Notes: generated from the sequence alone by a model not told the origin. DNA of 64,000 bases from Marinomonas transparens (GCF_016463975.1 NZ_JAEMNX010000026.1:1-64000), one strand, 5' to 3'; positions 28,892 to 39,773 are shown, counted from the first letter of the stretch. Numbers and translations: made by a program.

Positions 28892-29167
28892 GTGCCACGT
28901 TCACTAAAAAAAGGTCCTTTTATCGACCTTCATTTGTTGAAAAAGGTAGAGGCTGCGGTAGAGAAAAAAGATCGTCGTCCAATTAAGACTTGGTCGCGCC
29001 GTTCTACTATCTTCCCTGATTTTGTAGGGTTGACTATCGCTGTCCATAATGGTCGCCAGCATGTTCCAGTTCTTGTAACTGAAGATATGGTCGGTCATAA
29101 ATTGGGTGAGTTCGCTCCGACCCGTACATATCGTGGTCATGCTGCGGACAAGAAAGCCAAACGGTAA
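28892..29167 (+). CDS. rpsS: Ribosomal protein S19
   Basis: S19, 91 residues, GTG start at 28892 after an AGAGGA ribosome binding site, N-terminus [15 protein letters not shown]. It forms a heterodimer with S13 in the 30S head and contacts the A-site finger. Ends with the basic AADKKAKR tail. Confidence 0.98.
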   Translation: MPRSLKKGPFIDLHLLKKVEAAVEKKDRRPIKTWSRRSTIFPDFVGLTIAVHNGRQHVPVLVTEDMVGHKLGEFAPTRTYRGHAADKKAKR

Positions 29168-29181
29168 TAAGGGGTATTAAC

Positions 29182-29514
29182 ATGAGTGAAGTAAGCGCTT
29201 CATTAAAGGGTGCTCGCCTCTCAGCGCAGAAGGCCCGTTTGGTTATAGATCAAATCCGCGGCAAATCTGTTAGCGAAGCACTGAACATTTTAACGTTCAG
29301 TCCTAAGAAGGCGGCAGTAATTGTCAAAAAAGTGCTTGAGTCTGCTGTAGCGAATGCTGAGCATAACGAAGGTGCTGATGTTGATGACTTGCGTGTATCT
29401 ACGGCTTACGTTGATGAGGCTATGACTCTGAAACGTATTATGCCACGTGCCAAAGGCCGTGCTGACCGTATTTTAAAACGCGGTTGTCATATTACAGTCA
29501 AAGTCGCTGACTAA
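29182..29514 (+). CDS. rplV: Ribosomal protein L22
   Basis: L22, 110 residues. Its beta-hairpin (about 80-100, including [13 protein letters not shown]) lines the exit tunnel and participates in macrolide binding and arrest-peptide sensing. Sequence looks normal. Confidence 0.98.
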   Translation: MSEVSASLKGARLSAQKARLVIDQIRGKSVSEALNILTFSPKKAAVIVKKVLESAVANAEHNEGADVDDLRVSTAYVDEAMTLKRIMPRAKGRADRILKRGCHITVKVAD

Positions 29515-29528
29515 TTAGGAGAAACCCA

Positions 29529-30209
29529 ATGGGTCAGAAGGTTCATCCAACTGGTATACGCCTAGGGATAGTTAAAGATCATACTTCTACTTGGTATGCG
29601 AACAATCAAAACTACTCTACGCTATTGTTAAATGATCTTCAGGTTCGTGAGTACTTGGAGAAAAAATTGGTCCAGGCTTCTGTGTCTCGCATTGAGATTC
29701 AACGTCCTGCTCAAACAGCTCGTATTACTATTTATACTGCCCGTCCAGGCATTGTAATTGGTAAGAAAGGTGAAGATGTTGAGAAACTACGTAATGCAGT
29801 TTCTGAAATGATGGGCGTACCTGTCCACATCAACATCGAAGAAATTCGTAAGCCTGAATTGGATGCGAAATTGGTTGCGCAAAACATCGCTAGCCAATTA
29901 GAGCGTCGTGTTATGTTTCGCCGTGCAATGAAGCGTGCAGTACAAAACGCTATGCGTGCTGGTGCGAAAGGTATCAAGGTTCAGGTAAGTGGTCGTCTAG
30001 GCGGTGCAGAAATTGCCCGTGCTGAGTGGTACCGTGAAGGCCGAGTGCCTCTACATACGCTACGTGCTGACATCGACTACGCTCCTTATGAAGCGAACAC
30101 AACTTACGGCATCATTGGCGTAAAAGTGTGGATCTTCAAAGGCGAAATCTTGGGCGGTATTGAACAAGTGCGTGCTGATAAAGGCGCACAAAAGAAGAAG
30201 TCTAAGTAG
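29529..30209 (+). CDS. rpsC: Ribosomal protein S3
   Basis: S3, 226 residues, with the N-terminal [14 protein letters not shown], a KH domain with [13 protein letters not shown] (about 76-88) and the C-terminal [20 protein letters not shown]. With S4 and S5 it forms the mRNA entry channel helicase. Confidence 0.98.
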   Translation: MGQKVHPTGIRLGIVKDHTSTWYANNQNYSTLLLNDLQVREYLEKKLVQASVSRIEIQRPAQTARITIYTARPGIVIGKKGEDVEKLRNAVSEMMGVPVHINIEEIRKPELDAKLVAQNIASQLERRVMFRRAMKRAVQNAMRAGAKGIKVQVSGRLGGAEIARAEWYREGRVPLHTLRADIDYAPYEANTTYGIIGVKVWIFKGEILGGIEQVRADKGAQKKKSK

Positions 30210-30219
30210 GGGGTAAGTC

Positions 30220-30633
30220 ATGTTACAACCGAAACGTACTAAATTCCGTAAAATGCAGAAAGGTCGCAACCGCGGTCTTGCATTGCGCGGAAATCAGGTT
30301 AGCTTTGGTGAATTCGGATTGAAGTCCACTGAACGTGGTCGTATTACTGCTCGTCAAATTGAAGCGGCGCGTCGTGCAATGACTCGTCACATCAAACGTG
30401 GTGGTAAAATTTGGATTCGTGTATTCCCTGATAAGCCGATTACTCAGAAACCTCTTGAGGTTCGTCAGGGTAAAGGTAAGGGTAACGTAGAATACTGGGT
30501 TGCACAGATTCAACCTGGCAAAATGCTTTATGAAGTTGAGGGCGTATCAGAGCAACTAGCACGCGAAGCGTTCGCACTAGCTGCTGCTAAGCTTCCTCTG
30601 TCCACAACTTTCGTAACGCGTACGGTGATGTAG
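30220..30633 (+). CDS. rplP: Ribosomal protein L16
   Basis: L16, 137 residues, near the A-site tRNA elbow. Carries [19 protein letters not shown] and [17 protein letters not shown]; Arg81 hydroxylated by YcfD in E. coli lies in this type of region. Its stop codon directly abuts the rpmC start. Confidence 0.98.
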   Translation: MLQPKRTKFRKMQKGRNRGLALRGNQVSFGEFGLKSTERGRITARQIEAARRAMTRHIKRGGKIWIRVFPDKPITQKPLEVRQGKGKGNVEYWVAQIQPGKMLYEVEGVSEQLAREAFALAAAKLPLSTTFVTRTVM

Positions 30634-30825
30634 ATGAAAGCAAAAGAACTGCAAGAAAAGTCTGTAGCAGAGCTACAAGCGTCCTTGGTTGAGTTGCTAC
30701 GTGAGCAATTTACTTTGCGTATGCAGAAGGCCACTGGTCAGTTAGCGCAATCTCATTTGCTCTCGCAAGTTCGCCGCAATATCGCACGCGTTAAAACCGT
30801 GCTAAATGATAAGGCAGGTAACTAA
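30634..30825 (+). CDS. rpmC: Ribosomal protein L29
   Basis: L29, 63 residues, a two-helix protein next to L23 at the tunnel exit. The start codon follows the rplP stop with no gap, implying coupled re-initiation. Family residues [22 protein letters not shown] and RRNIARVKT are visible. Confidence 0.97.
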   Translation: MKAKELQEKSVAELQASLVELLREQFTLRMQKATGQLAQSHLLSQVRRNIARVKTVLNDKAGN

Positions 30826-30826
30826 G

Positions 30827-31087
30827 ATGGCAGAAACAAAAGCGCGTATAGCTACTGGTAAGGTAGTTAGCGACAAGATGGATAAAACCATCACAGTACT
30901 TGTTGAGCGTACAGAAAAACACCCTCTATACGGTAAGTACGTACGTCGTTCAACAAAATTACACGCTCATGATGAAAACAACGAATGTCAGATCGGTGAT
31001 ACCGTTAAGGTCGTAGAAACACGCCCTTACTCTAAGTCTAAGACTTGGAATCTGGTTCAAGTTGTCGAGAAAGTTGCAGCTGTATAA
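30827..31087 (+). CDS. rpsQ: Ribosomal protein S17
   Basis: S17, 86 residues, starting [21 protein letters not shown], one base after the rpmC stop. An OB-fold 16S rRNA-binding protein. An upstream in-frame ATG at 30806 lies inside rpmC and is not needed. Confidence 0.97.
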   Translation: MAETKARIATGKVVSDKMDKTITVLVERTEKHPLYGKYVRRSTKLHAHDENNECQIGDTVKVVETRPYSKSKTWNLVQVVEKVAAV

Positions 31088-31138
31088 GCTGCTTCTTCCT
31101 TCGTGAGACTTGTTATCTAATTTGATTGGAGAGCAGAA

Positions 31139-31507
31139 ATGATTCAAACAGAATCGATGCTTGATGTTGCAGATAACAGCGGCGCAAAGCGTGTTCAGTG
31201 TATTAAAGTACTGGGTGGCTCACATCGTCGTTATGCTGCTATCGGTGACGTTATTAAAGTCACAGTGAAAGAAGCGATCCCTCGTGGTCGTGTAAAAAAA
31301 GGGCAGGTTCTTAACGCAGTTGTCGTTAGAACTAAGAAAGGTGTTCGTCGTCCAGATGGTTCAATTATCCGCTTTGATGTAAATTCTGCGGTTTTATTGA
31401 ATGCTGCGGGACAGCCACTTGGTACTCGTATCTTTGGCCCTGTAACACGTGAGTTGCGAACTGAGCAATTCATGAAAATTGTTTCTCTTGCACCTGAAGT
31501 GCTGTAA
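31139..31507 (+). CDS. rplN: Ribosomal protein L14
   Basis: L14, 122 residues, starting [17 protein letters not shown]. Forms bridge B8 with 16S rRNA and is the docking site for the RsfS silencing factor. The conserved [22 protein letters not shown] is intact. In E. coli this gene opens the spc operon; I see no strong promoter in the 51-base gap before it. Confidence 0.98.
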   Translation: MIQTESMLDVADNSGAKRVQCIKVLGGSHRRYAAIGDVIKVTVKEAIPRGRVKKGQVLNAVVVRTKKGVRRPDGSIIRFDVNSAVLLNAAGQPLGTRIFGPVTRELRTEQFMKIVSLAPEVL

Positions 31508-31523
31508 GAGGGAAGGGGACATT

Positions 31524-31841
31524 ATGCGTAAGATCAAACGTAACGACGAAATTATTGTGATTGCAGGTAAAGATAAAGGCAAACGCGGTAAGGTTGTTAA
31601 GGTAGTAGACGAGAGTCGTGTTCTTGTTTCTGGCATTAATACTGTTAAGAAACACGAAAAGCCAAACCCTATGAAGGGCACAACTGGCGGCATCGTTGAA
31701 CAAGAAGCACCTATTCAGGTTTCTAATGTAGCCATTTTTAATAGTGCTACTGGTAAAGCGGATCGCGTCGGCTTTAAATTGAATGAAGATGGTACGAAAG
31801 TACGTATTTTTAAATCAAACAGTGAAGCGATCGACGCCTAA
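31524..31841 (+). CDS. rplX: Ribosomal protein L24
   Basis: L24, 105 residues, starting [22 protein letters not shown], with the KOW motif in that segment. An assembly-initiator protein of the 50S subunit. The start at 31524 has an AAGGGGA ribosome binding site; the longer frame overlapping rplN does not. Confidence 0.97.
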   Translation: MRKIKRNDEIIVIAGKDKGKRGKVVKVVDESRVLVSGINTVKKHEKPNPMKGTTGGIVEQEAPIQVSNVAIFNSATGKADRVGFKLNEDGTKVRIFKSNSEAIDA

Positions 31842-31858
31842 GAGCGAGAATTATAGCC

Positions 31859-32398
31859 ATGGCGAGACTTAAGCAAGTTTATAAAGATCAAGTAGTAGCA
31901 AAGTTAACTGAAGAGTTTAGCTACGGAAACGTGATGGAAGTGCCGAAAATCACTAAAATCACATTAAATATGGGTGTTGGTGAAGCTATCGCAGACAAGA
32001 AACTTCTTGAGCATGCGGTAAATGATCTTCAAGCACTTAGCGGCCAGAAAGTTGTAGTAACTAAGGCGCGTAAATCAGTAGCAGGCTTTAAGATCCGTGA
32101 CGGTTACCCGATCGGTTGTAAAGTAACTCTACGTGGTGAGCGTATGTGGGATTTCTTCGACCGTTTGGTTGATGTTGCTATTCCACGTATCCGTGACTTC
32201 CGTGGACTTAATCCAAAGTCTTTCGATGGTCGTGGTAACTACAGCATGGGTGTTAAAGAGCAGATCATCTTCCCTGAAATCGACTACGATAAAGTGGACC
32301 GTGTACGTGGTATGGACATCACCATTACAACGACTGCTCGTACCGACGAAGAAGGTCGTGCTTTGCTAGCCGCCTTTAGTTTCCCTTTCAAGAAATAA
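31859..32398 (+). CDS. rplE: Ribosomal protein L5
   Basis: L5, 179 residues, binds 5S rRNA and forms bridge B1b with S13. Conserved [31 protein letters not shown] and [18 protein letters not shown] are present. In E. coli the S8 target is at the rplX-rplE junction; the gap here is only 17 bases. Confidence 0.98.
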   Translation: MARLKQVYKDQVVAKLTEEFSYGNVMEVPKITKITLNMGVGEAIADKKLLEHAVNDLQALSGQKVVVTKARKSVAGFKIRDGYPIGCKVTLRGERMWDFFDRLVDVAIPRIRDFRGLNPKSFDGRGNYSMGVKEQIIFPEIDYDKVDRVRGMDITITTTARTDEEGRALLAAFSFPFKK

Positions 32399-32410
32399 GA
32401 GGTAGGAATC

Positions 32411-32716
32411 ATGGCAAAGATATCAATGATTCAGCGCGAAGCAAAACGCACCAAATTAGTAGCTAAGTATGCTGAAAAGCGTGCTGCTCTAAAAGCGATC
32501 ATTAGCGACGTTAATGCATCGGACGATGAAAAGTGGGAAGCATCGCTTAAGTTACAAGCGCTTCCACGCGATTCATCTTCTTCTCGCCAGCGTAACCGTT
32601 GTCAAATAACGGGCCGTCCACATGGTGTTTATCGTAAGTTTGGTTTGTCAAGAATCAAACTACGTGAAGCAGCTATGCGCGGTGACGTACCAGGCTTGAA
32701 GAAAGCTAGTTGGTAA
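32411..32716 (+). CDS. rpsN: Ribosomal protein S14 (zinc-free type)
   Basis: S14, 101 residues, the long C-minus form: the zinc-ribbon cysteines are not conserved (only one Cys in [12 protein letters not shown]). The C-terminal [24 protein letters not shown] is typical. Followed by an unusually long 129-base gap holding a large hairpin. Confidence 0.98.
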   Translation: MAKISMIQREAKRTKLVAKYAEKRAALKAIISDVNASDDEKWEASLKLQALPRDSSSSRQRNRCQITGRPHGVYRKFGLSRIKLREAAMRGDVPGLKKASW

Positions 32717-32721
32717 GTAAG

Positions 32722-32806
32722 TAGAGCGCGATCATAATACATTGCAGTGAGGGGGTGTTCAAAAGCTGGACATTCCGCTCGCTGCTGTGTACTATGCGCG
32801 AGCTCT
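32722..32806 (+). repeat. Long imperfect hairpin between rpsN and rpsH
   Basis: Almost the whole spacer is a self-complementary element with arms of about 39 bases (32722-32760 and 32768-32806) around a loop of about seven. Arms begin TAGAGC and end GCTCTA and share CATA, TAC, GCAG and GAG blocks in inverted order, with mismatches often compatible with G-U pairs. There is no T run after it. It could be an RNase III site, an S8 target, or an inserted small palindromic repeat. Lies 39 bases before rpsH. Confidence 0.7.
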
Positions 32807-32845
32807 ATTTGCTGCACAATAGTTTTTTCAATTAGGAGCTCTTAA

Positions 32846-33238
32846 ATGAGTATGCAAGATACCCTTGCGGATATGTTTACACGTATCCGTAATGCACAGA
32901 TGGCTGCAAAGACTTCTGTGAGCATGCCTTCATCAAAAATGAAGGCATCAGTTGCTTCTGTTCTACGCGAAGAGGGTTACGTAGGTGACTTTTCTGTAGA
33001 TGAAGCCGTTAAACCGACCCTAACTATCGAGTTGAAATACTACGAAGGTAAGCCGGTTATCGAACAAATTAAACGCGCATCTCGCCCAAGCTTGCGTCAA
33101 TACAAAGGCACTTCTGATCTACCTAAAGTAGAAGCAGGCCTTGGTGTTGCAATCATTTCTACCTCTAAAGGTGTTATGACAGACCGTGCAGCTCGTGCTG
33201 CTGGTATCGGTGGCGAAGTAATCTGCACTGTTTTCTAG
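32846..33238 (+). CDS. rpsH: Ribosomal protein S8
   Basis: S8, 130 residues, binds 16S rRNA helix 21 and is the repressor of the spc operon in E. coli. N-terminus [20 protein letters not shown] and C-terminal [22 protein letters not shown] are typical. The large hairpin just upstream would be in a position to affect it. Confidence 0.98.
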   Translation: MSMQDTLADMFTRIRNAQMAAKTSVSMPSSKMKASVASVLREEGYVGDFSVDEAVKPTLTIELKYYEGKPVIEQIKRASRPSLRQYKGTSDLPKVEAGLGVAIISTSKGVMTDRAARAAGIGGEVICTVF

Positions 33239-33246
33239 GAGTTAGT

Positions 33247-33780
33247 ATGTCTCGAGTTGCTAATAGTCCCGTGACGCTTCCTAGTGGTGTAGATGTTACT
33301 CTGAAAGGCCAATCTGTCGTTGTTAAAGGCGGCAAAGGTTCTTTGGAGTTTAACGCTCACACAAGCGTTCAAGTGACTAAAGAAGAAAATGTTATTACCT
33401 TCGCTGCCCGCGATGGTGCAAAACAAAGCCGTGCCTTAGCTGGTACTACTCGTGCTTTGGTTAACAACATGGTTGTTGGTGTAAGCCAAGGTTTTGAGAA
33501 AAAATTGATTCTTCAAGGTGTTGGTTACCGTGCTGCGCTTAAAGGCAAAGTACTTAACCTATCTCTGGGTTTTTCTCACCCAGTAGATTACGAATTACCT
33601 GAAGGCATAACAGCTGAATGTACTTCTCAAACAGAAATCGTGATCAAGGGTATTGATAAGCAAGCCGTTGGTCAGGTCGCTGCAGAAGTTCGCGGTTTCC
33701 GTCCGCCTGAGCCATATAAAGGCAAGGGTGTTCGCTATGCTGACGAAATTGTTCGTCGTAAAGAAGCTAAGAAGAAGTAG
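33247..33780 (+). CDS. rplF: Ribosomal protein L6
   Basis: L6, 177 residues, near the sarcin-ricin loop and factor-binding site. Conserved [15 protein letters not shown] and the C-terminal [18 protein letters not shown] are visible. Starts eight bases after rpsH. Confidence 0.98.
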   Translation: MSRVANSPVTLPSGVDVTLKGQSVVVKGGKGSLEFNAHTSVQVTKEENVITFAARDGAKQSRALAGTTRALVNNMVVGVSQGFEKKLILQGVGYRAALKGKVLNLSLGFSHPVDYELPEGITAECTSQTEIVIKGIDKQAVGQVAAEVRGFRPPEPYKGKGVRYADEIVRRKEAKKK

Positions 33781-33790
33781 GTAAGCATTC

Positions 33791-34141
33791 ATGAACACTA
33801 AGAAACAATCTCGAATTCGTCGTGCACGCCGTGCGCGTTTGCATATTCGTGACCTAGGTGCGAATCGTCTTACTGTACATCGCACACCGCGCCATATGTA
33901 TGCTCAAGTGATTTCTCCATGTGGTAGTAAAGTGCTAGCGAGCGCTTCTACACTGGAAGAAGCTCTACGTGCTACAGCGACGGGCAATAAAGCAGCGGCT
34001 AAAGAAGTCGGTACTTTGATTGCTACACGCGCTAAAGAAGCAGGTGTCACTGCGGTCGCTTTTGACCGTTCTGGCTTTAAATACCACGGTCGCGTTCAAG
34101 TTCTTGCTGACGCTGCTCGTGAAGCCGGTTTAGAGTTTTAA
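33791..34141 (+). CDS. rplR: Ribosomal protein L18
   Basis: L18, 116 residues, binds 5S rRNA together with L5. The basic N-terminus [16 protein letters not shown] and C-terminal [24 protein letters not shown] are typical of the family. Confidence 0.98.
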   Translation: MNTKKQSRIRRARRARLHIRDLGANRLTVHRTPRHMYAQVISPCGSKVLASASTLEEALRATATGNKAAAKEVGTLIATRAKEAGVTAVAFDRSGFKYHGRVQVLADAAREAGLEF

Positions 34142-34151
34142 GGGGTAGCAA

Positions 34152-34649
34152 ATGGCAAATGATCAACAAACTAGCGACCTCCAAGAGAAGCTAGTTCAAG
34201 TAAACCGCGTTGCTAAAGTTGTAAAGGGTGGTCGTATCTTCTCTTTCACTGCTTTGACAGTTGTGGGTGATGGTAATGGTAAAGTTGGCTTTGGTCGCGG
34301 TAAAGCGCGTGAAGTTCCTCAAGCAATTCAAAAAGCTATGGAACAGGCTCGCCGCAACATGGTTTCTGTGAAACTTAATGGTGACACTCTTCAGTATCCT
34401 GTTAAAGCGTCTCATGGGGCTTCTAAAGTTTACATGCAGCCTGCCTCTCAAGGTACTGGTGTTATCGCCGGTGGTGCAATGCGTGCGGTTCTAGAAATCG
34501 CTGGCGTTCACAATGTATTGGCAAAATGTTATGGATCTACAAACCCAGTAAACGTAGTTCGCGCTACGATTAAAGGTTTGCAGGATATGAAAGCGCCTGA
34601 GCAAATCGCGGCAAAACGCGGTAAGTCAGTCGATCAAATTTTGGGGTAA
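34152..34649 (+). CDS. rpsE: Ribosomal protein S5
   Basis: S5, 165 residues. N-terminal double-stranded-RNA-binding domain with [28 protein letters not shown] and the ribosomal fold with [13 protein letters not shown]. Part of the mRNA entry tunnel and a spectinomycin-related protein; the loop looks wild type. Confidence 0.98.
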   Translation: MANDQQTSDLQEKLVQVNRVAKVVKGGRIFSFTALTVVGDGNGKVGFGRGKAREVPQAIQKAMEQARRNMVSVKLNGDTLQYPVKASHGASKVYMQPASQGTGVIAGGAMRAVLEIAGVHNVLAKCYGSTNPVNVVRATIKGLQDMKAPEQIAAKRGKSVDQILG

Positions 34650-34655
34650 TGTGTC

Positions 34656-34841
34656 ATGGCGAATAATACCATCACAGTTCAACTAACCCGTAGCCCGATC
34701 GGTCGTCTTCCAAAACACCGTGAAACCGTTAAAGGCTTGGGTTTGCGCAAAGTTGGCCAAACACGTGAGTTGGAAGATACTCCTTCTGTACGTGGTATGG
34801 TTAATAAAGTTTATTACATGGTTAAAGTGGTAGGGGAATAA
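34656..34841 (+). CDS. rpmD: Ribosomal protein L30
   Basis: L30, 61 residues, a small 50S protein with [22 protein letters not shown]. Located between rpsE and rplO as in E. coli, with gaps of six and one bases. Confidence 0.97.
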   Translation: MANNTITVQLTRSPIGRLPKHRETVKGLGLRKVGQTRELEDTPSVRGMVNKVYYMVKVVGE

Positions 34842-34842
34842 A

Positions 34843-35277
34843 ATGTTCTTGAATACTATTAAACCTGCTGCAGGCAGCAAGCATGCTGCTAAACGTGTTG
34901 GTCGCGGTATTGGTAGCGGCTTGGGCAAAACCGGCGGACGTGGTCATAAAGGTCTTAAGTCTCGTTCTGGTGGCTCAGTAAAACCTGGTTTTGAAGGTGG
35001 TCAAATGCCTTTGCAGAAACGTCTGCCAAAATTTGGTTTTACTTCACGTCAGGCAAAATATGTTGCTGAGGTTCGCTTAAACGAACTTGCTGCTGTAAAT
35101 GCTGAAGTTGTAGATTTGGCTGCTCTTAAAGGCGCCGACATTCTTGGTCATCAAATTAAGACAGCGCGTGTAATTTTGTCAGGTTCTATCGACAAAGCGA
35201 TTACTATTCGTGGTCTTAAAGTGACTAAAGGTGCTCGTGTCGCTATTGAAGCAGCTGGCGGAAAAGTCGAGGAATAG
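34843..35277 (+). CDS. rplO: Ribosomal protein L15
   Basis: L15, 144 residues. The glycine/basic-rich N-terminal half ([18 protein letters not shown]) penetrates 23S rRNA; the C-terminal half has the globular fold. The secY start follows its stop codon directly. Confidence 0.98.
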   Translation: MFLNTIKPAAGSKHAAKRVGRGIGSGLGKTGGRGHKGLKSRSGGSVKPGFEGGQMPLQKRLPKFGFTSRQAKYVAEVRLNELAAVNAEVVDLAALKGADILGHQIKTARVILSGSIDKAITIRGLKVTKGARVAIEAAGGKVEE

Positions 35278-36609
35278 ATGGCAAAGCGTGGCTCACTACC
35301 TGCTGGAATGCAAAATGGATTAAGCGAGCTTTGGGCTCGCATTCGTTTCGTTTTTCTAGCAATTATTATATACCGCATTGGTGCACACATTCCTGTTCCA
35401 GGGATTAATCCTGATAGATTGTCTGCATTGTTTGATCAAAATGAAGGCACAATTCTGAGTTTATTTAACGTATTCTCAGGGGGCGCGCTCGAGCGTATGA
35501 GTATTTTTGCGCTCGGTATTCTGCCCTATATTTCTGCCTCTATTATTATGCAGTTATTGACGGTTGTGAGTCCGCAGCTAGAGCAGTTAAAGAAAGAGGG
35601 TGAAGCGGGTCGTCGTAAGATTACTCAATACACTCGTTACGGCACGGTGCTTCTTGCACTTGTTCAGTCTGCCAGTATGGCGGTTGGCTTGGCCAGTCAA
35701 GGTATTTCCTTTAACAGTGGTTTAGAGTTTTACGGCGTTGCTGTAGTGACTCTGGTTGCTGGTACTGTGTTCTTGATGTGGTTAGGTGAGCAGGTAACGG
35801 AAAAAGGCATTGGTAATGGTATTTCCATTCTGATTTTTGCCGGTATCGTTGCAGGTCTTCCTTCTGCTTTAGGTCGTTCATTTGAGTCGGCTCGTCAAGG
35901 CGATATTAATATTCTTGCTTTGTTGCTGATTGGTATCATGGCCATTGCGACAATCGCTTTCGTTGTTTTCATCGAACGTGGTCAACGTCGCATTACGGTT
36001 AATTATGCTAAACGTCAGCAAGGCAAAAAAGTGTTTGCCGCACAAAAGAGTCATTTGCCACTTAAAGTGAACATGGCGGGTGTTATCCCACCTATCTTTG
36101 CTTCAAGTATCCTTTTGTTTCCTGCTTCGATTGGACAATGGTTCGGTCAAGGTGAAGGAATGGAATGGTTGCAAAACATCTCTTTGGCACTAGCTCCTGG
36201 ACAACCGCTCTATGTGCTGTTGTTTGCGATAGCAATTGTTTTCTTTTGCTTCTTTTATACAGCGCTGGTGTTTAATCCTAAAGATGTGGCAGATAACTTG
36301 AAAAAATCCGGTGCGTTCCTACCGGGTATTCGTCCAGGCGATCATACAGCTCGATATATTGATGGTGTAATGACCCGTTTGACATTGTTTGGTGCCTTAT
36401 ACATCACTCTAGTGTCTCTGATGCCTCAGTTTTTTGTTGTTGCGTGGAATGTTCCATTCTACTTTGGCGGTACTTCTATGTTGATCGTAGTGGTGGTTGT
36501 CATGGACTTTATGTCGCAAGTGCAAAGTCATCTGATGAGTCAGCAATACGAGTCATTAATGAAGAAATCTAATTTGACTGGTTATGGTCCAAATAGCCTA
36601 ATGCCATAG
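35278..36609 (+). CDS. secY: SecY, protein translocase channel
   Basis: SecY, 443 residues with ten predicted membrane segments, the channel of SecYEG. Plug and first-helix signature [13 protein letters not shown], the [14 protein letters not shown] signature and the cytoplasmic [12 protein letters not shown] loop that contacts SecA and ribosomes are present. It abuts rplO with no gap. Its partner SecE is at 9545. Confidence 0.98.
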   Translation: MAKRGSLPAGMQNGLSELWARIRFVFLAIIIYRIGAHIPVPGINPDRLSALFDQNEGTILSLFNVFSGGALERMSIFALGILPYISASIIMQLLTVVSPQLEQLKKEGEAGRRKITQYTRYGTVLLALVQSASMAVGLASQGISFNSGLEFYGVAVVTLVAGTVFLMWLGEQVTEKGIGNGISILIFAGIVAGLPSALGRSFESARQGDINILALLLIGIMAIATIAFVVFIERGQRRITVNYAKRQQGKKVFAAQKSHLPLKVNMAGVIPPIFASSILLFPASIGQWFGQGEGMEWLQNISLALAPGQPLYVLLFAIAIVFFCFFYTALVFNPKDVADNLKKSGAFLPGIRPGDHTARYIDGVMTRLTLFGALYITLVSLMPQFFVVAWNVPFYFGGTSMLIVVVVVMDFMSQVQSHLMSQQYESLMKKSNLTGYGPNSLMP

Positions 36610-36627
36610 CATGGGTTGGAGTTGAAC

Positions 36628-36741
36628 ATGAAAGTACGTGCATCTGTAAAGAAAATCTGTCGTAACTGCAAGATCGTTCGTCGTAACGGTGCAGTTCGAG
36701 TGATTTGTTCTGAGCCTCGTCACAAACAGCGTCAAGGTTAA
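36628..36741 (+). CDS. rpmJ: Ribosomal protein L36 (zinc-binding form)
   Basis: A 37-residue protein, [20 protein letters not shown] at its start. The zinc ligands C11, C14, C27 and H32 are all present, making it the C-plus form that is replaced by a paralogue under zinc limitation in some bacteria. Starts 19 bases after secY, with a TTGGAG ribosome binding site. Last gene of the spc cluster. Confidence 0.97.
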   Translation: MKVRASVKKICRNCKIVRRNGAVRVICSEPRHKQRQG

Positions 36742-36766
36742 GAACGAGCTCGCTCAATGATAGGTA

Positions 36767-36812
36767 AGGGTGGTTGATTTATAGTCTAAAGATAGGCATA
36801 ATCAGCCGCCCT
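36767..36812 (+). promoter_or_regulatory. Hairpin ahead of rpsM, candidate S4 operator region
   Basis: The 14-base arms at 36767-36780 and 36799-36812 pair with G-U pairs and one mismatch, around an 18-base loop. No T run follows. In E. coli, S4 represses the alpha operon by binding a pseudoknot in the leader overlapping the rpsM start, so this gap is where such control would lie. Pseudoknot pairing was not established. Confidence 0.5.
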
Positions 36813-36861
36813 CGTGAAAGCAAAGTGATGATTAATCATCCATAACAACGGAGTAAATTGA

Positions 36862-37218
36862 ATGGCTCGTATAGCCGGTGTCAATATTCCTGACAATAAA
36901 CATGCGGTCATTTCTCTGACTTACATCTTCGGAATTGGTCGCACTAGTTCACGCGCAATTTGCGCCGCGTCAGGTGTTGCAGAGACTGCCAAGATTGGTT
37001 CTCTAAGCGATGATACGCTAGATGAACTTCGTGGCGAAGTTGCTAAGTATACTGTAGAGGGTGATTTACGCCGTGAAGTCAGTATGTCTATCAAACGTTT
37101 GATGGACCTAGGCTGTAATCGTGGTATTCGTCATCGCCGCAGTCTACCAGTTCGTGGTCAACGTACCAAAACGAACGCCCGTACACGAAAAGGCCCTCGT
37201 AAGCCTATTCGTAAGTAA
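36862..37218 (+). CDS. rpsM: Ribosomal protein S13
   Basis: S13, 118 residues, starting [25 protein letters not shown] family N-terminus. It contacts P-site tRNA and makes bridges B1a/B1b. The C-terminal [20 protein letters not shown] tail is normal. First gene of the alpha operon. Confidence 0.98.
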   Translation: MARIAGVNIPDNKHAVISLTYIFGIGRTSSRAICAASGVAETAKIGSLSDDTLDELRGEVAKYTVEGDLRREVSMSIKRLMDLGCNRGIRHRRSLPVRGQRTKTNARTRKGPRKPIRK

Positions 37219-37285
37219 TTTAAACGCGTTTTCGCTTTAACTACATAAGTTAGTTAAAGCTGAGCATTAAATAGGAAAGTGCAAT

Positions 37286-37678
37286 ATGGCTAAGCCAGCT
37301 ACGCGCAATACCAAGAAAAAAGTCAAAAAGACGGTTGTCGATGGTGTTGCTCATGTACACGCATCATTTAACAACACTATTGTGACTATCACCGATCGCC
37401 AAGGCAACGCTTTGTCTTGGGCTACTGCCGGTGGTTCTGGTTTTCGCGGATCTCGTAAAAGTACACCTTTCGCAGCTCAGGTAGCCGCGGAACGTGCCGG
37501 TACTGTCGCACAAGAATTCGGCCTTAAAAACGTTGACGTAATGATTAAGGGCCCAGGTCCTGGTCGTGAGTCCGCAGTTCGTGCATTGAATGCATTGGGC
37601 TTGCGTATCAATAACATCACAGATGTGACGCCAATCCCGCACAACGGTTGCCGTCCACCTAAGAAACGTCGCGTTTAA
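37286..37678 (+). CDS. rpsK: Ribosomal protein S11
   Basis: S11, 130 residues, of the 30S platform near the E-site mRNA. Conserved [15 protein letters not shown] and [16 protein letters not shown] are present; the NG pair there is the isoaspartate site known in E. coli S11. Preceded by a 67-base gap. Confidence 0.98.
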
Positions 37679-37694
37679 CTGAGGAGACAGATAC

Positions 37695-38315
37695 ATGGCT
37701 CGTTATATAGGTCCAACTTGTAAGTTGTCTCGTCGTGAAGGTACCGACTTGCAATTGAAGAGCGGTTCTCGCGCTCTTGAGTCAAAATGTAAAGCAGATA
37801 CGGTTCCTGGTGTGCACGGTGCACGTCGCGGTCGTCTTTCTGATTACGGCTTACAATTACGTGAGAAGCAAAAAGTTCGTCGTATGTACGGCGTTCTTGA
37901 GAAACAATTTAGTAATTACTACAAATCTGCCGCTCGTCTAAAAGGCGCAACTGGTGAAAACCTTTTGCAACTTTTGGAATCACGTTTAGATAACGTTGTA
38001 TACCGTGCAGGTTTTGGCTCTACACGTGCCGAAGCTCGTCAACTAGTTGGCCATAAAGGCATTCTAGTGAACGGCGCAACAGTTAACATTGCCTCTTACC
38101 AAGTTAAAGCTGGTGATGTAGTGTCGATTCGTGAAAAAGCCAAGAAGCAATTGCGTGTACAAAACGCACTAGAGCTATCTAAAGGTCGTGCACCGATCCA
38201 TTGGATCGAAGTTGATTCAACTAAACTGGAAGCAACTTATAAAGCTGCCCCAGAACGTGCCGATTTATCAGCTGAAATTAATGAGAACCTAATCGTCGAA
38301 CTTTACTCTAAGTAA
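37695..38315 (+). CDS. rpsD: Ribosomal protein S4
   Basis: S4, 206 residues, zinc-free type, an initiator of 30S assembly. The S4 RNA-binding domain (about 95-160, [20 protein letters not shown]) is clear. Known repressor of the alpha operon in E. coli. Good AGGAG ribosome binding site. Confidence 0.98.
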   Translation: MARYIGPTCKLSRREGTDLQLKSGSRALESKCKADTVPGVHGARRGRLSDYGLQLREKQKVRRMYGVLEKQFSNYYKSAARLKGATGENLLQLLESRLDNVVYRAGFGSTRAEARQLVGHKGILVNGATVNIASYQVKAGDVVSIREKAKKQLRVQNALELSKGRAPIHWIEVDSTKLEATYKAAPERADLSAEINENLIVELYSK

Positions 38316-38348
38316 GTTGGTGATTGGGATTAAGAAATAGGTGGATCT

Positions 38349-39353
38349 ATGCAGCGTTCAGTGAGCGAATTGTTAACCCCACGCAACATTGAAGTACAAG
38401 AACTGGGTAATACGCGTGCTAAAGTGACGCTACAACCACTAGAACGTGGTTTTGGTCATACTTTAGGTAACGCGTTACGCCGTATTCTTTTGTCTTCAAT
38501 GCCTGGTTGTGCGATTGTTGAAGTCGAAATTGACGGTGTATTACATGAATACAGTGCAATCGAAGGGGTTAAAGAAGATGTAATTGAGATTCTTCTTAAC
38601 CTGAAAGGAGTTGCGATCGCTCTACACGGGCAAGATGAAGCAACTCTTACTTTAAGTAAGAAGGGTCCTGGTATCGTAACGGCTGGTGATATTCAGTTAG
38701 TTGCTGATGCAGAGATCGCTAACCCAGATCATGTTATTGCTCACTTAGATGATACTGCAGAATTAAATATGCAGATCAAAGTAGCACGTGGTCGAGGCTA
38801 TGAGCCTGCTGACGCTCGTGTTGCTGGTGACGATGAGACTCGTCCTATTGGTCGCTTGCAACTGGATGCCTCATTCAGCCCTGTGCGCCGAGTGGCTTAC
38901 AGTGTCGATAATGCTCGAGTAGAGCAACGTACTGATCTGGATAAGTTAGTCTTAGACATCGAGTCTAATGGTACGATCGATCCTGAAGAAGCTATTCGTC
39001 GTGCTGCGACTATTCTTCAACAACAGATTGCTGTTTTTGTCGCCCTTGAAAGCGAAAGTGAAACACCTGTTGAAGAAGAAGAAGATGAGATTGATCCAAT
39101 TTTGCTACGCCCGGTTGATGATCTTGAATTAACCGTTCGCAGTGCTAACTGTTTAAAAGCAGAGAACATTTATTACATCGGTGATTTGATTCAACGCACT
39201 GAGGTTGAGCTTCTTAAGACGCCTAACCTGGGTAAAAAGTCGTTAACTGAAATCAAAGATGTTTTAGCACAGCGTGGTTTGTCTTTGGGAATGCGTCTAG
39301 AAAATTGGCCACCGGCTAGTTTGAAAGACGATAGCAAAGTTCTAGCTCGCTAG
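38349..39353 (+). CDS. rpoA: RNA polymerase alpha subunit
   Basis: RpoA, 334 residues. N-terminal domain (1-235) dimerises and holds beta and beta' ([20 protein letters not shown]). An acidic linker (EEEEDEID, about 240-248) leads to the C-terminal domain (about 250-325) with [16 protein letters not shown] and [13 protein letters not shown], which binds UP elements and activators. In the alpha operon between rpsD and rplQ. Confidence 0.99.
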   Translation: MQRSVSELLTPRNIEVQELGNTRAKVTLQPLERGFGHTLGNALRRILLSSMPGCAIVEVEIDGVLHEYSAIEGVKEDVIEILLNLKGVAIALHGQDEATLTLSKKGPGIVTAGDIQLVADAEIANPDHVIAHLDDTAELNMQIKVARGRGYEPADARVAGDDETRPIGRLQLDASFSPVRRVAYSVDNARVEQRTDLDKLVLDIESNGTIDPEEAIRRAATILQQQIAVFVALESESETPVEEEEDEIDPILLRPVDDLELTVRSANCLKAENIYYIGDLIQRTEVELLKTPNLGKKSLTEIKDVLAQRGLSLGMRLENWPPASLKDDSKVLAR

Positions 39354-39395
39354 GTCATTGTTCCCTGACCACCGTAGTTTGGTAAGGAATATAAA

Positions 39396-39773
39396 ATGCG
39401 TCATCGTAAGAGTGGACGTCACTTAAACCGTACTAGCTCACATCGTAAAGCGATGTTTAAAAATATGGCTGCTTCTTTGTTTGAGCACGAAGTTATTAAG
39501 ACTACGTTGCCAAAAGCAAAAGAATTACGTCGTGTTGCTGAGCCTTTGATCACACTGGCGAAAATTGATTCCGTTGCGAATCGTCGCCTTGCATTTGCTC
39601 GTACTCGTAGCAAAGATGCAGTAGGTAAATTGTTTTCTGAGCTTGGTCCTCGTTACCAAACTCGTCCAGGCGGTTATGTTCGCATTCTTAAATGTGGCTT
39701 CCGTACTGGTGATAATGCACCTATGGCTTACGTTGAATTGGTCGACAGACCAGTTACGGAAGCGGCTGAGTAA
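39396..39773 (+). CDS. rplQ: Ribosomal protein L17
   Basis: L17, 125 residues, starting [20 protein letters not shown], at the tunnel exit side of the 50S subunit. Last gene of the alpha operon, followed 15 bases on by a strong terminator. Confidence 0.98.
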   Translation: MRHRKSGRHLNRTSSHRKAMFKNMAASLFEHEVIKTTLPKAKELRRVAEPLITLAKIDSVANRRLAFARTRSKDAVGKLFSELGPRYQTRPGGYVRILKCGFRTGDNAPMAYVELVDRPVTEAAE

